Shown: positions 17,001 to 25,369 of the stretch, in pieces
How positions within the stretch are numbered: position 1 is the stretch's first letter
Layout of the letters: every line of letters begins with the position of its first letter
NCBI RefSeq assembly: GCF_015461845.1
Contig: NZ_JACOPW010000012.1
Location: 60,037 to 124,036 of the forward strand
Source: Pseudomonas mucoides
Lineage (GTDB): Bacteria; Pseudomonadota; Gammaproteobacteria; Pseudomonadales; Pseudomonadaceae
Reading direction: 5' to 3'
Length of the DNA: 64,000 nt
Program-made: the position numbers and the translations under genes
The notes under the pieces: model-generated
Databases searched by the model: none
Told to the model about the DNA's origin: nothing
What the model saw: the letters and a program-made list of their open reading frames with translations, nothing else

Positions 17001-17462
17001 TCACTCGTTAAAACTGGCCCTCGGGTCAATGCAATGCTCCGGTGGAATTCCAGCTAGAGTGCGAATGGCATCGAACTCCTGAACCGCCGCCCACGCCCCG
17101 TTACCCGGATCAATGCGCCCTGATACGTACACTGGGAAGGGGACGCGCTCGACTTCACCGTATGCCCTGGGATTGGCGAGCATTTTGGCCAACTGCGACT
17201 CGTGATCCAGATAGGCCTGCTTGTTGAATTGAGCAACCAGTTCCTCTGTAAGGATGTCAGCACCGCACGCGATCAGGCCGACCTGGCCGTTCACCAGCCG
17301 CTCGAATGCTGCCTGGTCTTGATGGTAGACATTTGGGTCGTACTGTTCAGGTGTGAGGCGGATAGACAGTCGGTGCTTGGCACCGTTGCTCAGCTGTACC
17401 TGGTAATGGTGCTCACCGCGATATGCGCTGAGGAAGTTGAAGACAGGGGATGTGGTGCGCAT
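17001..17462 (-). CDS. hypothetical protein
   Basis: 153 residues from ATG at 17462 with GGAGCTGACC upstream. Reads as a soluble alpha/beta protein (HHYQVQLSNGAKHRLSIRL). No family recognised. The stop is 19 nt from the next module. Confidence 0.65.
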   Translation of the reverse strand: MRTTSPVFNFLSAYRGEHHYQVQLSNGAKHRLSIRLTPEQYDPNVYHQDQAAFERLVNGQVGLIACGADILTEELVAQFNKQAYLDHESQLAKMLANPRAYGEVERVPFPVYVSGRIDPGNGAWAAVQEFDAIRTLAGIPPEHCIDPRASFNE

Positions 17463-17483
17463 GGTCAGCTCCGGAGTTTGATG

Positions 17484-17522
17484 AGGACCATGCAATCGTA
17501 AATGCCCCTGCTAGTGCCAGAA
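17484..17522 (-). promoter_or_regulatory. TTCTGGCAC-type promoter module (shifted right box)
   Basis: Left box TTCTGGCAC at 17522-17514. The best right-box match, GCATGGTCCTCATCA, starts about four bases late. Ends near 22 nt before ATG 17462. Confidence 0.6.
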
Positions 17523-17559
17523 GCACCAAGCTTCGCCAGGGGCGTTGGCACTAACAGAT

Positions 17560-18177
17560 CTACTTGTAGCTTGCTGCCGCATACAAGAATACTAATACCA
17601 AAACGATCACACTCGTACTAAGGATTCCAAATGTAACTGAACGCATGCTCTTCCGTGTGTTGAGCGCAAATGTCGGGATGTATGTCATCACACCGAAAAT
17701 CAACAGCAAGCTAACATACCCCAATAGAATGGAGAGCAGGCTAGGATCGTTACTTGAAAATAAGAACGGAATTGCAGTGATGCTTATGAATATCAGGCAA
17801 AGGTCAGCGCCAGTGTCGACTACTCGCCTCAATACGTCGTGACACCATAGAAAAGCCCCATTTTGAGGCTCTTCAGTGCTATAAAACAAATATGTGATGC
17901 AAGCCAGGATTGCGCTTCCAGCCAGCATCAGCGTGATTGTGCTGATGCCTATCTGCTCGTCTAAAACTTTGTTCCCAAACACCGACAAACTTTCAGCCTG
18001 GGTGATGAGCGTGAGCAGTCCCCCGAGTGCGAAATAGAAGATCATGAAGCCGGCACGGTCGGCCAGATGCTTTTTCAGGTATCCGAAGTTGAAGCTGATG
18101 TCCTCTCGGATTGGAAGGATTATCTTGCTGCGCACTGAGTTAAAGCTGCGTTTTAAACGCTCAAAAAAGACTGCCAT
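17560..18177 (-). CDS. multi-pass membrane protein, unknown
   Basis: 205 residues from ATG at 18177 (AGGG six bases upstream). Five to six hydrophobic segments, e.g. AGFMIFYFALGGLLTLI, ITLMLAGSAILACITYLF, CLIFISITAIPFLF, SILLGYVSLLLIFGVM and ILSTSVIVLVLVFLYA. N-terminal 40 residues are basic and probably cytoplasmic. No transporter signature is visible. Confidence 0.65.
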   Translation of the reverse strand: MAVFFERLKRSFNSVRSKIILPIREDISFNFGYLKKHLADRAGFMIFYFALGGLLTLITQAESLSVFGNKVLDEQIGISTITLMLAGSAILACITYLFYSTEEPQNGAFLWCHDVLRRVVDTGADLCLIFISITAIPFLFSSNDPSLLSILLGYVSLLLIFGVMTYIPTFALNTRKSMRSVTFGILSTSVIVLVLVFLYAAASYK

Positions 18178-18243
18178 AAACATCCCTATCGTTGTGGAAC
18201 GGAAGAAACCGATCTGTCCTAATTCCCAGACTCTTGTGGGCAA

Positions 18244-18507
18244 CTAGCCCCGCTTAGAAATCGACGTACGCTCGGCCACCAAGTTAGCCCTGTGCCGGTC
18301 TAGAGCCATATCCAGCTTCGACGCGGCGCTCTCAAGGTTAGTGCTTAGCTGGCTGGCGGGGGCGAACACGTCCCCCGAGCTTGAAAGCTGCAGAGCCCTC
18401 AATTCTGCAAGGGTCAGTGTAACCTCAGACTCCGACTCAAGCTCCTCTTGGGTGTATTCGCTGAACAGTGTCATGCCTAGTATCCACTTCCTCAGTTGGG
18501 AATTCAT
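18244..18507 (-). CDS. small hypothetical protein
   Basis: 87 residues from ATG at 18507 with GCAGGG upstream. Acidic then helical (LESAASKLDMALDRHRANL). Divergent from 18635-19000. Followed after 66 nt by the membrane protein gene, likely in one transcript. Confidence 0.55.
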   Translation of the reverse strand: MNSQLRKWILGMTLFSEYTQEELESESEVTLTLAELRALQLSSSGDVFAPASQLSTNLESAASKLDMALDRHRANLVAERTSISKRG

Positions 18508-18569
18508 TATCCCTGCCACCTGAGCATTAGCTAGCCAAAGCGGAGGCCTGAAAAAGTTTTCACAGCAGG

Positions 18570-18608
18570 TTCTGGCACGCGAATTTTGATGTGAGGATTG
18601 CCTCCTCA
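18570..18608 (+). promoter_or_regulatory. TTCTGGCAC-type promoter module, plus strand
   Basis: Left box TTCTGGCAC at 18570-18578, right box GGATTGCCTCCTC. Ends 27 nt before GTG 18635. One of the few plus-strand copies, again correctly oriented to its gene. Confidence 0.7.
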
Positions 18609-18634
18609 ACGAATGCTGCCATCCGAAAGCGCCG

Positions 18635-19000
18635 GTGGCAGTGAATCAACGCAAGGCGCTTGTACCAACTGGAGATTCAAACGTGGTCACTCACTACTCG
18701 CAAGACCTTGGCACCTCTTCCTGCGGCCGGACCGGTTCAACCCTGGCCATCACCCAAGAACGTGGGCAAGTCTCGTGCAAGACGTGTCTGCGCTCGATGG
18801 AGAAGGCAGCACCAACACAGCTGACTGAGGGCCAGTCCGCGCCAGCTCAACAACCAAAGCCGCTGGTCACTCAACCTCAGCGATCGGTACAGCACGCGTC
18901 GTCCAAACTTACCGCTCGTGCATCCTGGGGTAATCGTCTGGCGCAGATGCCCGGTCGCAACCGCATGCCGCGCGGCAATGCTCAACAGGTGTACATCTGA
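18635..19000 (+). CDS. H-C-C-C zinc-binding-like protein with disordered tail
   Basis: 121 residues from a GTG start. Residues 17-52 carry VVTHYSQDLGTSSCG and VSCKTCLRS, the same His/Cys order as in the 35-274 product. The remaining 65 residues are Gln/Pro/Ser-rich and probably disordered. Zinc binding is inferred from the Cys/His pattern shared by the two proteins. Confidence 0.6.
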   Translation: MAVNQRKALVPTGDSNVVTHYSQDLGTSSCGRTGSTLAITQERGQVSCKTCLRSMEKAAPTQLTEGQSAPAQQPKPLVTQPQRSVQHASSKLTARASWGNRLAQMPGRNRMPRGNAQQVYI

Positions 19001-19010
19001 CTTTCCGCTA

Positions 19011-19030
19011 GGGCACCTAGACGGGTGCCC
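19011..19030 (+). terminator. hairpin, possible terminator
   Basis: GGGCACC and GGTGCCC form a 7-bp stem with a 6-nt loop, 11 bases after the stop of 18635-19000. No strong T-run follows. Confidence 0.45.
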
Positions 19031-19167
19031 ACTACACTTCCACAACCCTTTGAGTGCATCACTCTCCAAGCTGACGCTCTCAAGCTCGTTGCCCGCCTCA
19101 ACAGGATCCTTGTTATCTCCTATCTCTTCACAAAACGTGAACTAATTTTGCTGTCTGACCTGCCCCA

Positions 19168-19383
19168 TCAGTAAGGCGGAAAGTTCTCCACCTGATAGTT
19201 CCAAGCCTCCATTTGCTTTTTCTTTGCCATGTACTCAGGTGTCTGGGCAATCCCGTGCTCGTCGATGCCGTAGCGTTGCTCATCGCTCAGCATGAGGGGT
19301 AACACGTACACCACAAAAACCACCATTGCAGCGCCTACAACAGCTGAGAAGCCCAGGCCGAATACTAATCCGCTTACAACCAT
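19168..19383 (-). CDS. small single-pass membrane protein
   Basis: 71 residues from ATG at 19383 with AGGAG upstream. One long hydrophobic helix (GLVFGLGFSAVVGAAMVVFV) followed by a polar tail ending ENFPPY. Unknown function. Confidence 0.6.
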   Translation of the reverse strand: MVVSGLVFGLGFSAVVGAAMVVFVVYVLPLMLSDEQRYGIDEHGIAQTPEYMAKKKQMEAWNYQVENFPPY

Positions 19384-19512
19384 GCGCTCACTCCTAAAAG
19401 AGATCCGGTAACTCATTATTGTCCGCAGCTAACCGTGTCGCCAGCATTCCCGGCCTATTGGATGATATTACGGGACATAATTGCTCTCGACTGAGAATTG
19501 GTCACCCTTGGC

Positions 19513-19896
19513 TTAGCCCACAAAAACATGAATGACTAACGCAGTCAGAAGGGTCGAGCCAATCCATGCCAATACACCAAGGATCCAGGCGGGAAGCCCC
19601 TGTTTGAAAGGGTCCCAACCCCATGTCCAAAGTGCAACCATAGGAAGCCAGTGCAGTCCCGCCTTAGGGACATCCTGCATGTTCCCACCGATCACAGCAG
19701 TAATTGCTGCCAGAACGAGGAGGGTGGTTAGCAACCACCTTGCTCCCCTGATTGTTCGCTCAAGTGGAGGCTCTACTAGCTCAATGCCGAGTACCTTCAT
19801 ACCGGCAGCGCCAATTTGATGGCTTGAACTTTTGTGGGCCTGGTGTAGGACTGTTTCAGAATTGAGCCTGGCAATCTCATGGGGAATCTCTGTCAC
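19513..19896 (-). CDS. small membrane protein, unknown
   Basis: 127 residues from GTG 19896; ATG 19800 is a shorter alternative. Two or three hydrophobic segments (WLLTTLLVLAAITAVIGG; WILGVLAWIGSTLLTALVI). Part of a run of small membrane proteins between 17.5 and 20 kb. Confidence 0.55.
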   Translation of the reverse strand: MTEIPHEIARLNSETVLHQAHKSSSHQIGAAGMKVLGIELVEPPLERTIRGARWLLTTLLVLAAITAVIGGNMQDVPKAGLHWLPMVALWTWGWDPFKQGLPAWILGVLAWIGSTLLTALVIHVFVG

Positions 19897-19958
19897 GATG
19901 TGAGGCCATTTATAGGCTAGACATCGCTCAGCGCCAAACCAAAATGACAGGCTCGAAT

Positions 19959-20141
19959 TTACGCTGATCGCAGAATATGCGGGGGACCTGCGACGGAATG
20001 GAAGCCCTCCAGGTACTCAGCATGCTGCCGGGTGCCTGCCTTCAGGTTTTTGAGCGCCGATTCCTGAAGGCTGAGGCCATCTACCCTGGCCCGCTGGCCT
20101 TCGCGGTAGGCCAACGATTTTCTATCTTGGGATCTGATCAT
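19959..20141 (-). CDS. small Rmf-like protein
   Basis: 60 residues. The AYREGQRARVDGLS segment followed by a second helix (RQHAEYLEGFHSV) resembles the short ribosome-modulation-factor-like proteins found on Pseudomonas mobile elements. The similarity is from pattern only; no ribosome binding is shown. The start has a weak ribosome site. Confidence 0.45.
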   Translation of the reverse strand: MIRSQDRKSLAYREGQRARVDGLSLQESALKNLKAGTRQHAEYLEGFHSVAGPPHILRSA

Positions 20142-20217
20142 GATTGACTGCTGTGTTCGGCTCTACTTTCTAGACGAAGAAGTATCGGCAGGATTTATGT
20201 CAATTTGAGGGCCGCGC

Positions 20218-20736
20218 TTATGTATACCGCCTATGGGGGTGGCCCGCGTTGATCTCGGCTACTATTTTCGACCTGACGCTATTGAGCGCCAGCCCAAGTA
20301 TGTTCGAGCCGCGCCAGTTGCGCCGGTCCAGGATGCGTGGATTGGACTCCCAGAGTTTTACGCCATAAACCCCATCACTCCCGCTTGCCTCAACAAACTC
20401 AAGATCACCTGTGTTGATCATTTCAAGTTTGAGATCCTCATGCTGAGTGAACTTGGCATACAGAGCATGTAGAAGGATTGCTTCCCGCCTCTCAACCCAA
20501 ACAGCCTCGACGAAACCATCGACCTTGCGCCCAATAGCTTTCTGTTCAGCGGGATCATGGGTAGCCATGATTTCCGCAGCGCGGACTTCATCTCCAAAGA
20601 GGCGGGCCTTCGCGAACATGAGCATCTGTTCGACGCAATTGAAGATAATCCCCTTGACCGTGAACGGGCGCAGGTACCAGTTGCTGTATATCTCGCTCTT
20701 GTGGTGGAAGAGCAGGAACCCATTAGCAACCTTCAC
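20218..20736 (-). CDS. NADAR domain protein (YbiA/DUF1768 family)
   Basis: 172 residues from GTG at 20736 (GAGG seven bases upstream). The full NADAR pattern is present: SNWYLRPFTVKGI.FNCVEQ, KARLFGD, AIGRKVDGF, W...R, TGDLEFVEAS, YGVKLW, and WRGSNILGLAL near the C-terminus. NADAR proteins act on ADP-ribose-containing substrates, and some remove ADP-ribose from guanine in nucleic acid added by DarT-type toxins. No DarT-like gene is visible here, so the role is open: anti-toxin, anti-defence or nucleotide clearance. Confidence 0.85.
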   Translation of the reverse strand: MKVANGFLLFHHKSEIYSNWYLRPFTVKGIIFNCVEQMLMFAKARLFGDEVRAAEIMATHDPAEQKAIGRKVDGFVEAVWVERREAILLHALYAKFTQHEDLKLEMINTGDLEFVEASGSDGVYGVKLWESNPRILDRRNWRGSNILGLALNSVRSKIVAEINAGHPHRRYT

Positions 20737-20953
20737 GGCCAAACCTCGGACAGCAATAGCTCCACAAACGTTGCCTCACCACTGAAACTACACGAAGCGA
20801 ATTGACCGAGACTCCACCTAAGCGCCCGCACATCAGCCAAGCAGTCTAGGGTTTCTATGGGCGTTAGTGTGAATGAGATAGTCACAGTCATCTGCAATGG
20901 CCTTTGGCGAGGGTGTTTGGGCCAACCTAGGTTGGCCCCGTGATCTGCAAGCC

Positions 20954-21544
20954 TTAAGCCGCAGCGTTCTCAGATTTGTGCCCGAGGCTTGCTTGGAAAG
21001 ATCGCAATGCAAACAAACGGTCTGCATAGGCGGACAGATCACGGAATGTTTTGAGGCTAAGCCCCGCTTGTTTTGCCGCCCAAAGCCAAGGACCAATTGT
21101 GACGTCCATTACGCTGATTTCATTGCTCGCGAAGTAGGCGTACCCCTGAACCATGCTATCCATTTGTTGCAGGTACTTACGCATGCTTGTCTGTGCGGCA
21201 GCGTCACCTTCTTTGGCAGCTTCCAACAGGGGGAAGAGTTGCTTATGAAAGGAGCGGACCTGCTTGCGGTAGATGGCACGACTAGCGGTGTTGGCAGGGA
21301 GCAGTGGGGGCTGGGGGTGTTGCTCGTCGATGTACTCGATGATGATGTCGAGTTCGCCGGTTGTCACGTTCCGATCACTGAGCGCCGGGGACTCAACGAC
21401 ATCGACTGAAAGCGCCAGATCGGCATGCTGGGCCATGTCCAGCTCGATGTATTCCAGACCTTTGACTTCGGCTGCAAAGCGGACGATATGCGATTGTACG
21501 CAGCTAGCAGAAGTGAACAGTTTGGTAGTTGAGGAAATGGACAT
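20954..21544 (-). CDS. SspA-like (glutathione-S-transferase fold) RNA-polymerase-associated protein
   Basis: 196 residues from ATG at 21544 with GGAG upstream. The N-terminal thioredoxin-like part (KLFTSASCVQSHIVRFAAEVKG) and the segments LDIIIEYIDEQHPQPPLLP, SNEISVMDVTIGPWLW and LRSFQASL match stringent starvation protein A rather than catalytic GSTs. SspA binds RNA polymerase and changes promoter output; phage P1 needs it for late transcription. The gene carries a promoter module itself. Whether it serves that promoter class is a hypothesis. A general GST is the alternative. Confidence 0.75.
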   Translation of the reverse strand: MSISSTTKLFTSASCVQSHIVRFAAEVKGLEYIELDMAQHADLALSVDVVESPALSDRNVTTGELDIIIEYIDEQHPQPPLLPANTASRAIYRKQVRSFHKQLFPLLEAAKEGDAAAQTSMRKYLQQMDSMVQGYAYFASNEISVMDVTIGPWLWAAKQAGLSLKTFRDLSAYADRLFALRSFQASLGHKSENAAA

Positions 21545-21567
21545 TTGTGTAGCTCCGGATTGCTTGG

Positions 21568-21606
21568 CTGATGGGTGTATATTAAAAGCTCTTGTGTGTG
21601 CCACCA
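21568..21606 (-). promoter_or_regulatory. TGGTGGCAC-variant promoter module
   Basis: Left box TGGTGGCAC at 21606-21598, right box TATACACCCATCA. Ends 24 nt before ATG 21544 of the SspA-like gene. Confidence 0.7.
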
Positions 21607-21712
21607 GCTACCGAGCCCGGAATTAATGACTTTCGCATACCCGATCTTGGGGAATGAATGTGGACCAACCCGGCTATTGGCCAGGTCGGTAAGTTGACTT
21701 GATTATGACGCT

Positions 21713-22510
21713 TTAGGCTGCCGTTTTTACGAGCGGCGGCGCCAAGTACACACCTTGGATTGCGCTTTCACGTTCCGATGTGGTCAACGACCACCCAAGG
21801 GTTTTTGCAATTGCATCAACTCCCTGTTCTGCCTGTTCGATTGTCGCGTAGTAGGTATGGATTCCAGCTGGGCCACGGGCCGTTTCCGCGATGTGTGCCA
21901 CACGTTGCTTGCTCTGTGCTTTAGTCACGACCAGCACCAGTGCCGACAATGACGTGTGAGGGTAGTCCCCGCTGATTTCGCTAGCCACAGAGAAGGCGTC
22001 ACGATCATTCAGATTTGATCCCATTCTGGCTGCGCGTGCCATTGCGCATTGCTCTTCGGAGATGAAGTCCAGAGGCGTTGCCGATTCAATTCCTGCCTCG
22101 GGGCTCGGATACACAGGCACACCGGAGTGCCAGCCATGGAAGCGGAGCTGCATCATGAAAACACCCCACTCTCGAACCGTCAGCTGTTTAGGCATCTTGG
22201 AATGCTCAGGCTTGAAGCGCTCGTAAAAAGCGTTGTCCAGGATTTGAAGCATCATTCGAACTGCACGGTTGCACACCTGGTGATCACAAGAGTCACTAGC
22301 GTTGCCTTCGGGCGTATCCGCGAATGCCTTCTCCTTGGCTGCAACAGGTAGGAGAAGGCGCAGCAGTTCAAAGGAGTATTCCAGGTACAGTTGATTGCGT
22401 GCAGGACTGAACGGCTTGCTCGCGATCTCCCCGGCGATGTGAGGCGCCCGGATGTCTGAAAGCAGCTTCACCAGCGACTCAACTGTAAATTTTGGGGTCT
22501 GGGAGATCAT
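21713..22510 (-). CDS. hypothetical protein
   Basis: 265 residues; AGGA nine bases before ATG. Helical N-terminal two thirds with CDHQVCNRAVRMML; C-terminal part contains HTYYATIEQAEQGVDAIAKT. No family recognised. Single-gene unit. Confidence 0.65.
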   Translation of the reverse strand: MISQTPKFTVESLVKLLSDIRAPHIAGEIASKPFSPARNQLYLEYSFELLRLLLPVAAKEKAFADTPEGNASDSCDHQVCNRAVRMMLQILDNAFYERFKPEHSKMPKQLTVREWGVFMMQLRFHGWHSGVPVYPSPEAGIESATPLDFISEEQCAMARAARMGSNLNDRDAFSVASEISGDYPHTSLSALVLVVTKAQSKQRVAHIAETARGPAGIHTYYATIEQAEQGVDAIAKTLGWSLTTSERESAIQGVYLAPPLVKTAA

Positions 22511-22532
22511 GAGGTTTGTCCTTGCTGATTTA

Positions 22533-22571
22533 ATATGAGGCCAGTTTCAGTCTGTTTTTGCTGTGCCAGAA
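22533..22571 (-). promoter_or_regulatory. TTCTGGCAC-type promoter module
   Basis: Left box TTCTGGCAC at 22571-22563, right box AACTGGCCTCATA preceded by ACTGA. Ends 23 nt before ATG 22510. Confidence 0.75.
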
Positions 22572-22697
22572 GCAACGGTGGCACTCATTTGTTCCCCTCA
22601 AATAAAGTGCCGGCAGCGGCCTTGATCTCCCAAGGCGGGGACTCAATTAAGGCGCTGCTGACCCATGAATCCGCAGTTCGGCCTTTGCTCGATAAGA

Positions 22698-23024
22698 TCA
22701 GGAATTACTCAGGATAACGATGAAGTGATTCCCGCTGAAGGGGCCTTCCCCAATTGCAACCCTGAGCTTATCGACGACGTGCTCCCACCCGGGCATGTCG
22801 CTATCGGAGCCCTCACCGGTCATTGATGGGTCGACGAAGATTGCAACGTCAGCAATGTCGCCTTCGCTGACCGGGCCTTGCCGGGAATGCCATGTCATCG
22901 CCTGAGAGTTATTGAGCCAGCTGATGAATTCCGGCTGTGCGAACAACTCTGGTACGGACAGCTTGATGCCCGTGATAGTGCTGGGAACAGCTGATGCAAT
23001 TGCGTGGCGGATTTGAGCGGACAT
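22698..23024 (-). CDS. hypothetical protein
   Basis: 108 residues from ATG at 23024 with AGAGG upstream. Soluble, no motif recognised; ends HFIVILSNS. Lies 75 nt after 23100-23417 and is probably its downstream partner. Confidence 0.6.
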   Translation of the reverse strand: MSAQIRHAIASAVPSTITGIKLSVPELFAQPEFISWLNNSQAMTWHSRQGPVSEGDIADVAIFVDPSMTGEGSDSDMPGWEHVVDKLRVAIGEGPFSGNHFIVILSNS

Positions 23025-23099
23025 GGACGAACCTCTTATTGAGTCGGATTGGGTGGTAGCTATGGCTTGCATGGGAAGCCAGCAATTACTGATGGGTGA

Positions 23100-23417
23100 T
23101 CACCAGCTGTAAGTTGGAAGTCCGTCGACCGCATCAACAGCCTGGTCAAGCTGCACCCATGTCCCGCTCCAGGTTTGTCCGCTAGCTGAGCAGGGGAGAT
23201 CTTTCGTTTTCAGCCATGCAGCGATGTCCTGGAGGCACCTAGGGATTTCCTCCCCCGCGGCAACCTTTTCCTCGATGCTTTTCAGGGAGATGAAGAAGCC
23301 GTACGGCCACGCTGCGCAGGGAACCCAGGCGTTCTCATTGCCCAAGGCTGTGAGCGTCGCTGCAACCTCTTGAGTCAGGTGGCTGGTGCTGATTACAGGA
23401 AGGGAGATCAACTCCAT
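23100..23417 (-). CDS. hypothetical protein
   Basis: 105 residues from ATG at 23417 (GAGG nine bases upstream), 23 nt after a near-consensus module. Three Cys and several Trp; no family recognised. Confidence 0.65.
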   Translation of the reverse strand: MELISLPVISTSHLTQEVAATLTALGNENAWVPCAAWPYGFFISLKSIEEKVAAGEEIPRCLQDIAAWLKTKDLPCSASGQTWSGTWVQLDQAVDAVDGLPTYSW

Positions 23418-23439
23418 GGGGGCATACCTCATCGCTTGA

Positions 23440-23478
23440 TTGATGAGCCATATTCAGGACGAAATCGGTGTGCCAGAA
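23440..23478 (-). promoter_or_regulatory. TTCTGGCAC-type promoter module (best match)
   Basis: Left box TTCTGGCAC at 23478-23470, right box ATATGGCTCATCA preceded by CCTGA. This copy equals the consensus at nearly every position. Ends 23 nt before ATG 23417. Confidence 0.8.
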
Positions 23479-23713
23479 CCCCATAATCGCTAGATAAACC
23501 GGGCAGATTCATTCCCCCGGGCAGGGCTTGTAATGGTTTCCCTGCCGTGTGCATATCGGCAAAGCCCTCGTGTAAGGTCGGGGTCTGGAATCGCGTGTCA
23601 TAAGCCAAAAGGTAGCCCTACTTTTTGGCGAGGGGTGGGTACCTTGTTATATTGCCGCGAGACCGACAGGCCGGTACCAGCCCCGCAGGATCATTTACCT
23701 ATTGAGGATGCAA

Positions 23714-24409
23714 ATGCCAATCTCACTTTTTGACAGCGCGCCGCCGCCCCGGGATGTTACCCATCAGGTCCTGCAAATGGTCGTGTCCAATCTGACGGAA
23801 CTGAGCATGCTGGCGGTGCCGCCTAGCAACCACCTCTATGAGATCTACAAGTGGGCTGTCCCTGCTGAGGTGAATCTCTACATTGATCGAATTGGGCAGG
23901 TGCCGATCGCTCCTGTTGAGTTGCTTGTGGCATTCGATGAAGAAACCCCGGGGCATGTCCTGGGGTTTCTGATGTACTTGCCTGTACCGACACATTCCGA
24001 TGCTTGTGGTGTTACCTACATGGCTGTGCAAAAGACGCACCGAGGGCGCGGGATCGGTTCGGCAATGATGAAGAAGGCAATCGAACGGTACCCGCACGTC
24101 GAGCTGACCTGCCCGGTAGCAAAGGTTGGCTTCTACGAGCGACTAGGGTTCCAAGTGCTTGATACCCACAACACCCAGGTGGTCATGAACACGAGGAGCG
24201 CCAGCACTGAGGGTCAGATGGCGATTGTGGATGTGGAACCGATTTACCGCTCCAGCCAGGCCCTTGAAATCAGAGACAGGCTTTTAGCGCGCTGGGGCCG
24301 GAAGGAGATGGTGAATGCTGAATCTCAATTGAACCGGCACGTAGCCCAGCTTCAACGGCAGGCCGTCGCGTTTGTCGGGGGCAGGCTGGGTAGTGGAGTG
24401 AAGGCCTAG
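23714..24409 (+). CDS. GNAT family N-acetyltransferase
   Basis: 231 residues from ATG at 23714, chosen for GAGG six bases upstream. The acetyl-CoA loop reads QKTHRGRGIGSAMMKKAI (Q/R-x-x-G-x-G/A type), and KVGFYERLGF is the usual C-terminal GNAT strand-helix. The preceding VLGFLMYLP and GVTYMAVQ strands fit the fold. An extra C-terminal helical tail of about 60 residues follows. Substrate unknown. It has no TTCTGGCAC module; a possible sigma70-like region lies near 23620-23655. Confidence 0.8.
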   Translation: MPISLFDSAPPPRDVTHQVLQMVVSNLTELSMLAVPPSNHLYEIYKWAVPAEVNLYIDRIGQVPIAPVELLVAFDEETPGHVLGFLMYLPVPTHSDACGVTYMAVQKTHRGRGIGSAMMKKAIERYPHVELTCPVAKVGFYERLGFQVLDTHNTQVVMNTRSASTEGQMAIVDVEPIYRSSQALEIRDRLLARWGRKEMVNAESQLNRHVAQLQRQAVAFVGGRLGSGVKA

Positions 24410-24419
24410 CCTCAACGCT

Positions 24420-24701
24420 CTATCGGGCCGCCAAAACGAGACCCAGCGAATCGATTCGCTGATGTGCCTCTTCCACGGAATCGCAACAATCAATCCAGAA
24501 GTCAGGATCTGCTAGGACTGATATGGCGATCGGTGGAACATCCGGGGACGCTTCAGTCTGAGGGCCTACAATGACTTGGGCGCCGCTGCGTAAATAGTTG
24601 GCCATGTCTGTGCGGGTTTCTGGAAACACCTTCAGGACGTGTGCATGCTGTGCTGGGGATAGCCCTGTAAGATCAGGCGGGGACGATAGAAGCTGTTTCA
24701 T
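24420..24701 (-). CDS. small hypothetical protein
   Basis: 93 residues with a weak ribosome site. Contains ISVLADPDFWIDCCDSVEEAHQ. Convergent with the GNAT gene (10-nt gap). No family recognised. Confidence 0.55.
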   Translation of the reverse strand: MKQLLSSPPDLTGLSPAQHAHVLKVFPETRTDMANYLRSGAQVIVGPQTEASPDVPPIAISVLADPDFWIDCCDSVEEAHQRIDSLGLVLAAR

Positions 24702-24760
24702 TCTATTGGGTTCTCATTGGCAGGGTTGACCGTCTTGCAACCGGGTGAATGGTAACCAGA

Positions 24761-25081
24761 TTACCGGAACTCAGCGCACTGGCGGTCGGCTTCAGTTTGA
24801 GCAAGGCCTTCAGCTGCTTTGCCGGCCTCAACAAGGTCCGTGTACATTTCCTCAGTGTATCCCGATTGCGCCATCTCACCGTTGGACCAGCCGGCATTGA
24901 AGCCTGCGTCGCACTTGGAAACAAGAACAATCCCCCATACCTGATCGCTATCGTCCTTCTCGTCGGACGCATAGTGCGGACCTGATGAAACCAGCCCCTC
25001 GATCTCGTTGGACCAATAGAACTCTACCTGAGGCATGTCACGGCCGAGCAGGGTGAAGGGGATGAGCGGTGCGCTAGACAT
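24761..25081 (-). CDS. hypothetical protein
   Basis: 106 residues from ATG at 25081 with GGAGAATC upstream. Aromatic segment VEFYWSNEIEGLVSSGPHY, acidic and Ala/Glu-rich C-terminus. Function unknown. Confidence 0.6.
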   Translation of the reverse strand: MSSAPLIPFTLLGRDMPQVEFYWSNEIEGLVSSGPHYASDEKDDSDQVWGIVLVSKCDAGFNAGWSNGEMAQSGYTEEMYTDLVEAGKAAEGLAQTEADRQCAEFR

Positions 25082-25141
25082 TTTGATTCTCCGCAGATGC
25101 TTGGATGGAGTAAGCATGAGAGCTGTTGCTGCGTGACACCA

Positions 25142-25369
25142 TCACTCGCATAACTCTGGGCGCAGTCGTAGATCCACTAACTCTCCGAGGGTCAGCTCCC
25201 CGGCCAGGTACCGATTCAGTTCAGGCAATGGTTCGGACCCGACGCCAACACCGCTGAGGTCTTCTCGAAGCCTCAATTGGCGAAAAGCCAGTGCCCGGGA
25301 TCGCTGCTCAGGGTTGAGGAGGGCGGATCTAAGAGTGCGCTCAACTGTGTCGCGGTCAGTAATTGCCAT
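25142..25369 (-). CDS. VbhA-like small antitoxin-family protein
   Basis: 75 residues; GAGGC before the ATG. The C-terminal LPELNRYLAGELTLGELVDL segment and the preceding helix resemble VbhA-type inhibitors of Fic toxins. The inhibitory (S/T)xxxE(G/N) helix motif is not clear: REDLSG occupies that place. No Fic gene is adjacent, so it would be an orphan or act on another partner. Confidence 0.45.
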   Translation of the reverse strand: MAITDRDTVERTLRSALLNPEQRSRALAFRQLRLREDLSGVGVGSEPLPELNRYLAGELTLGELVDLRLRPELCE

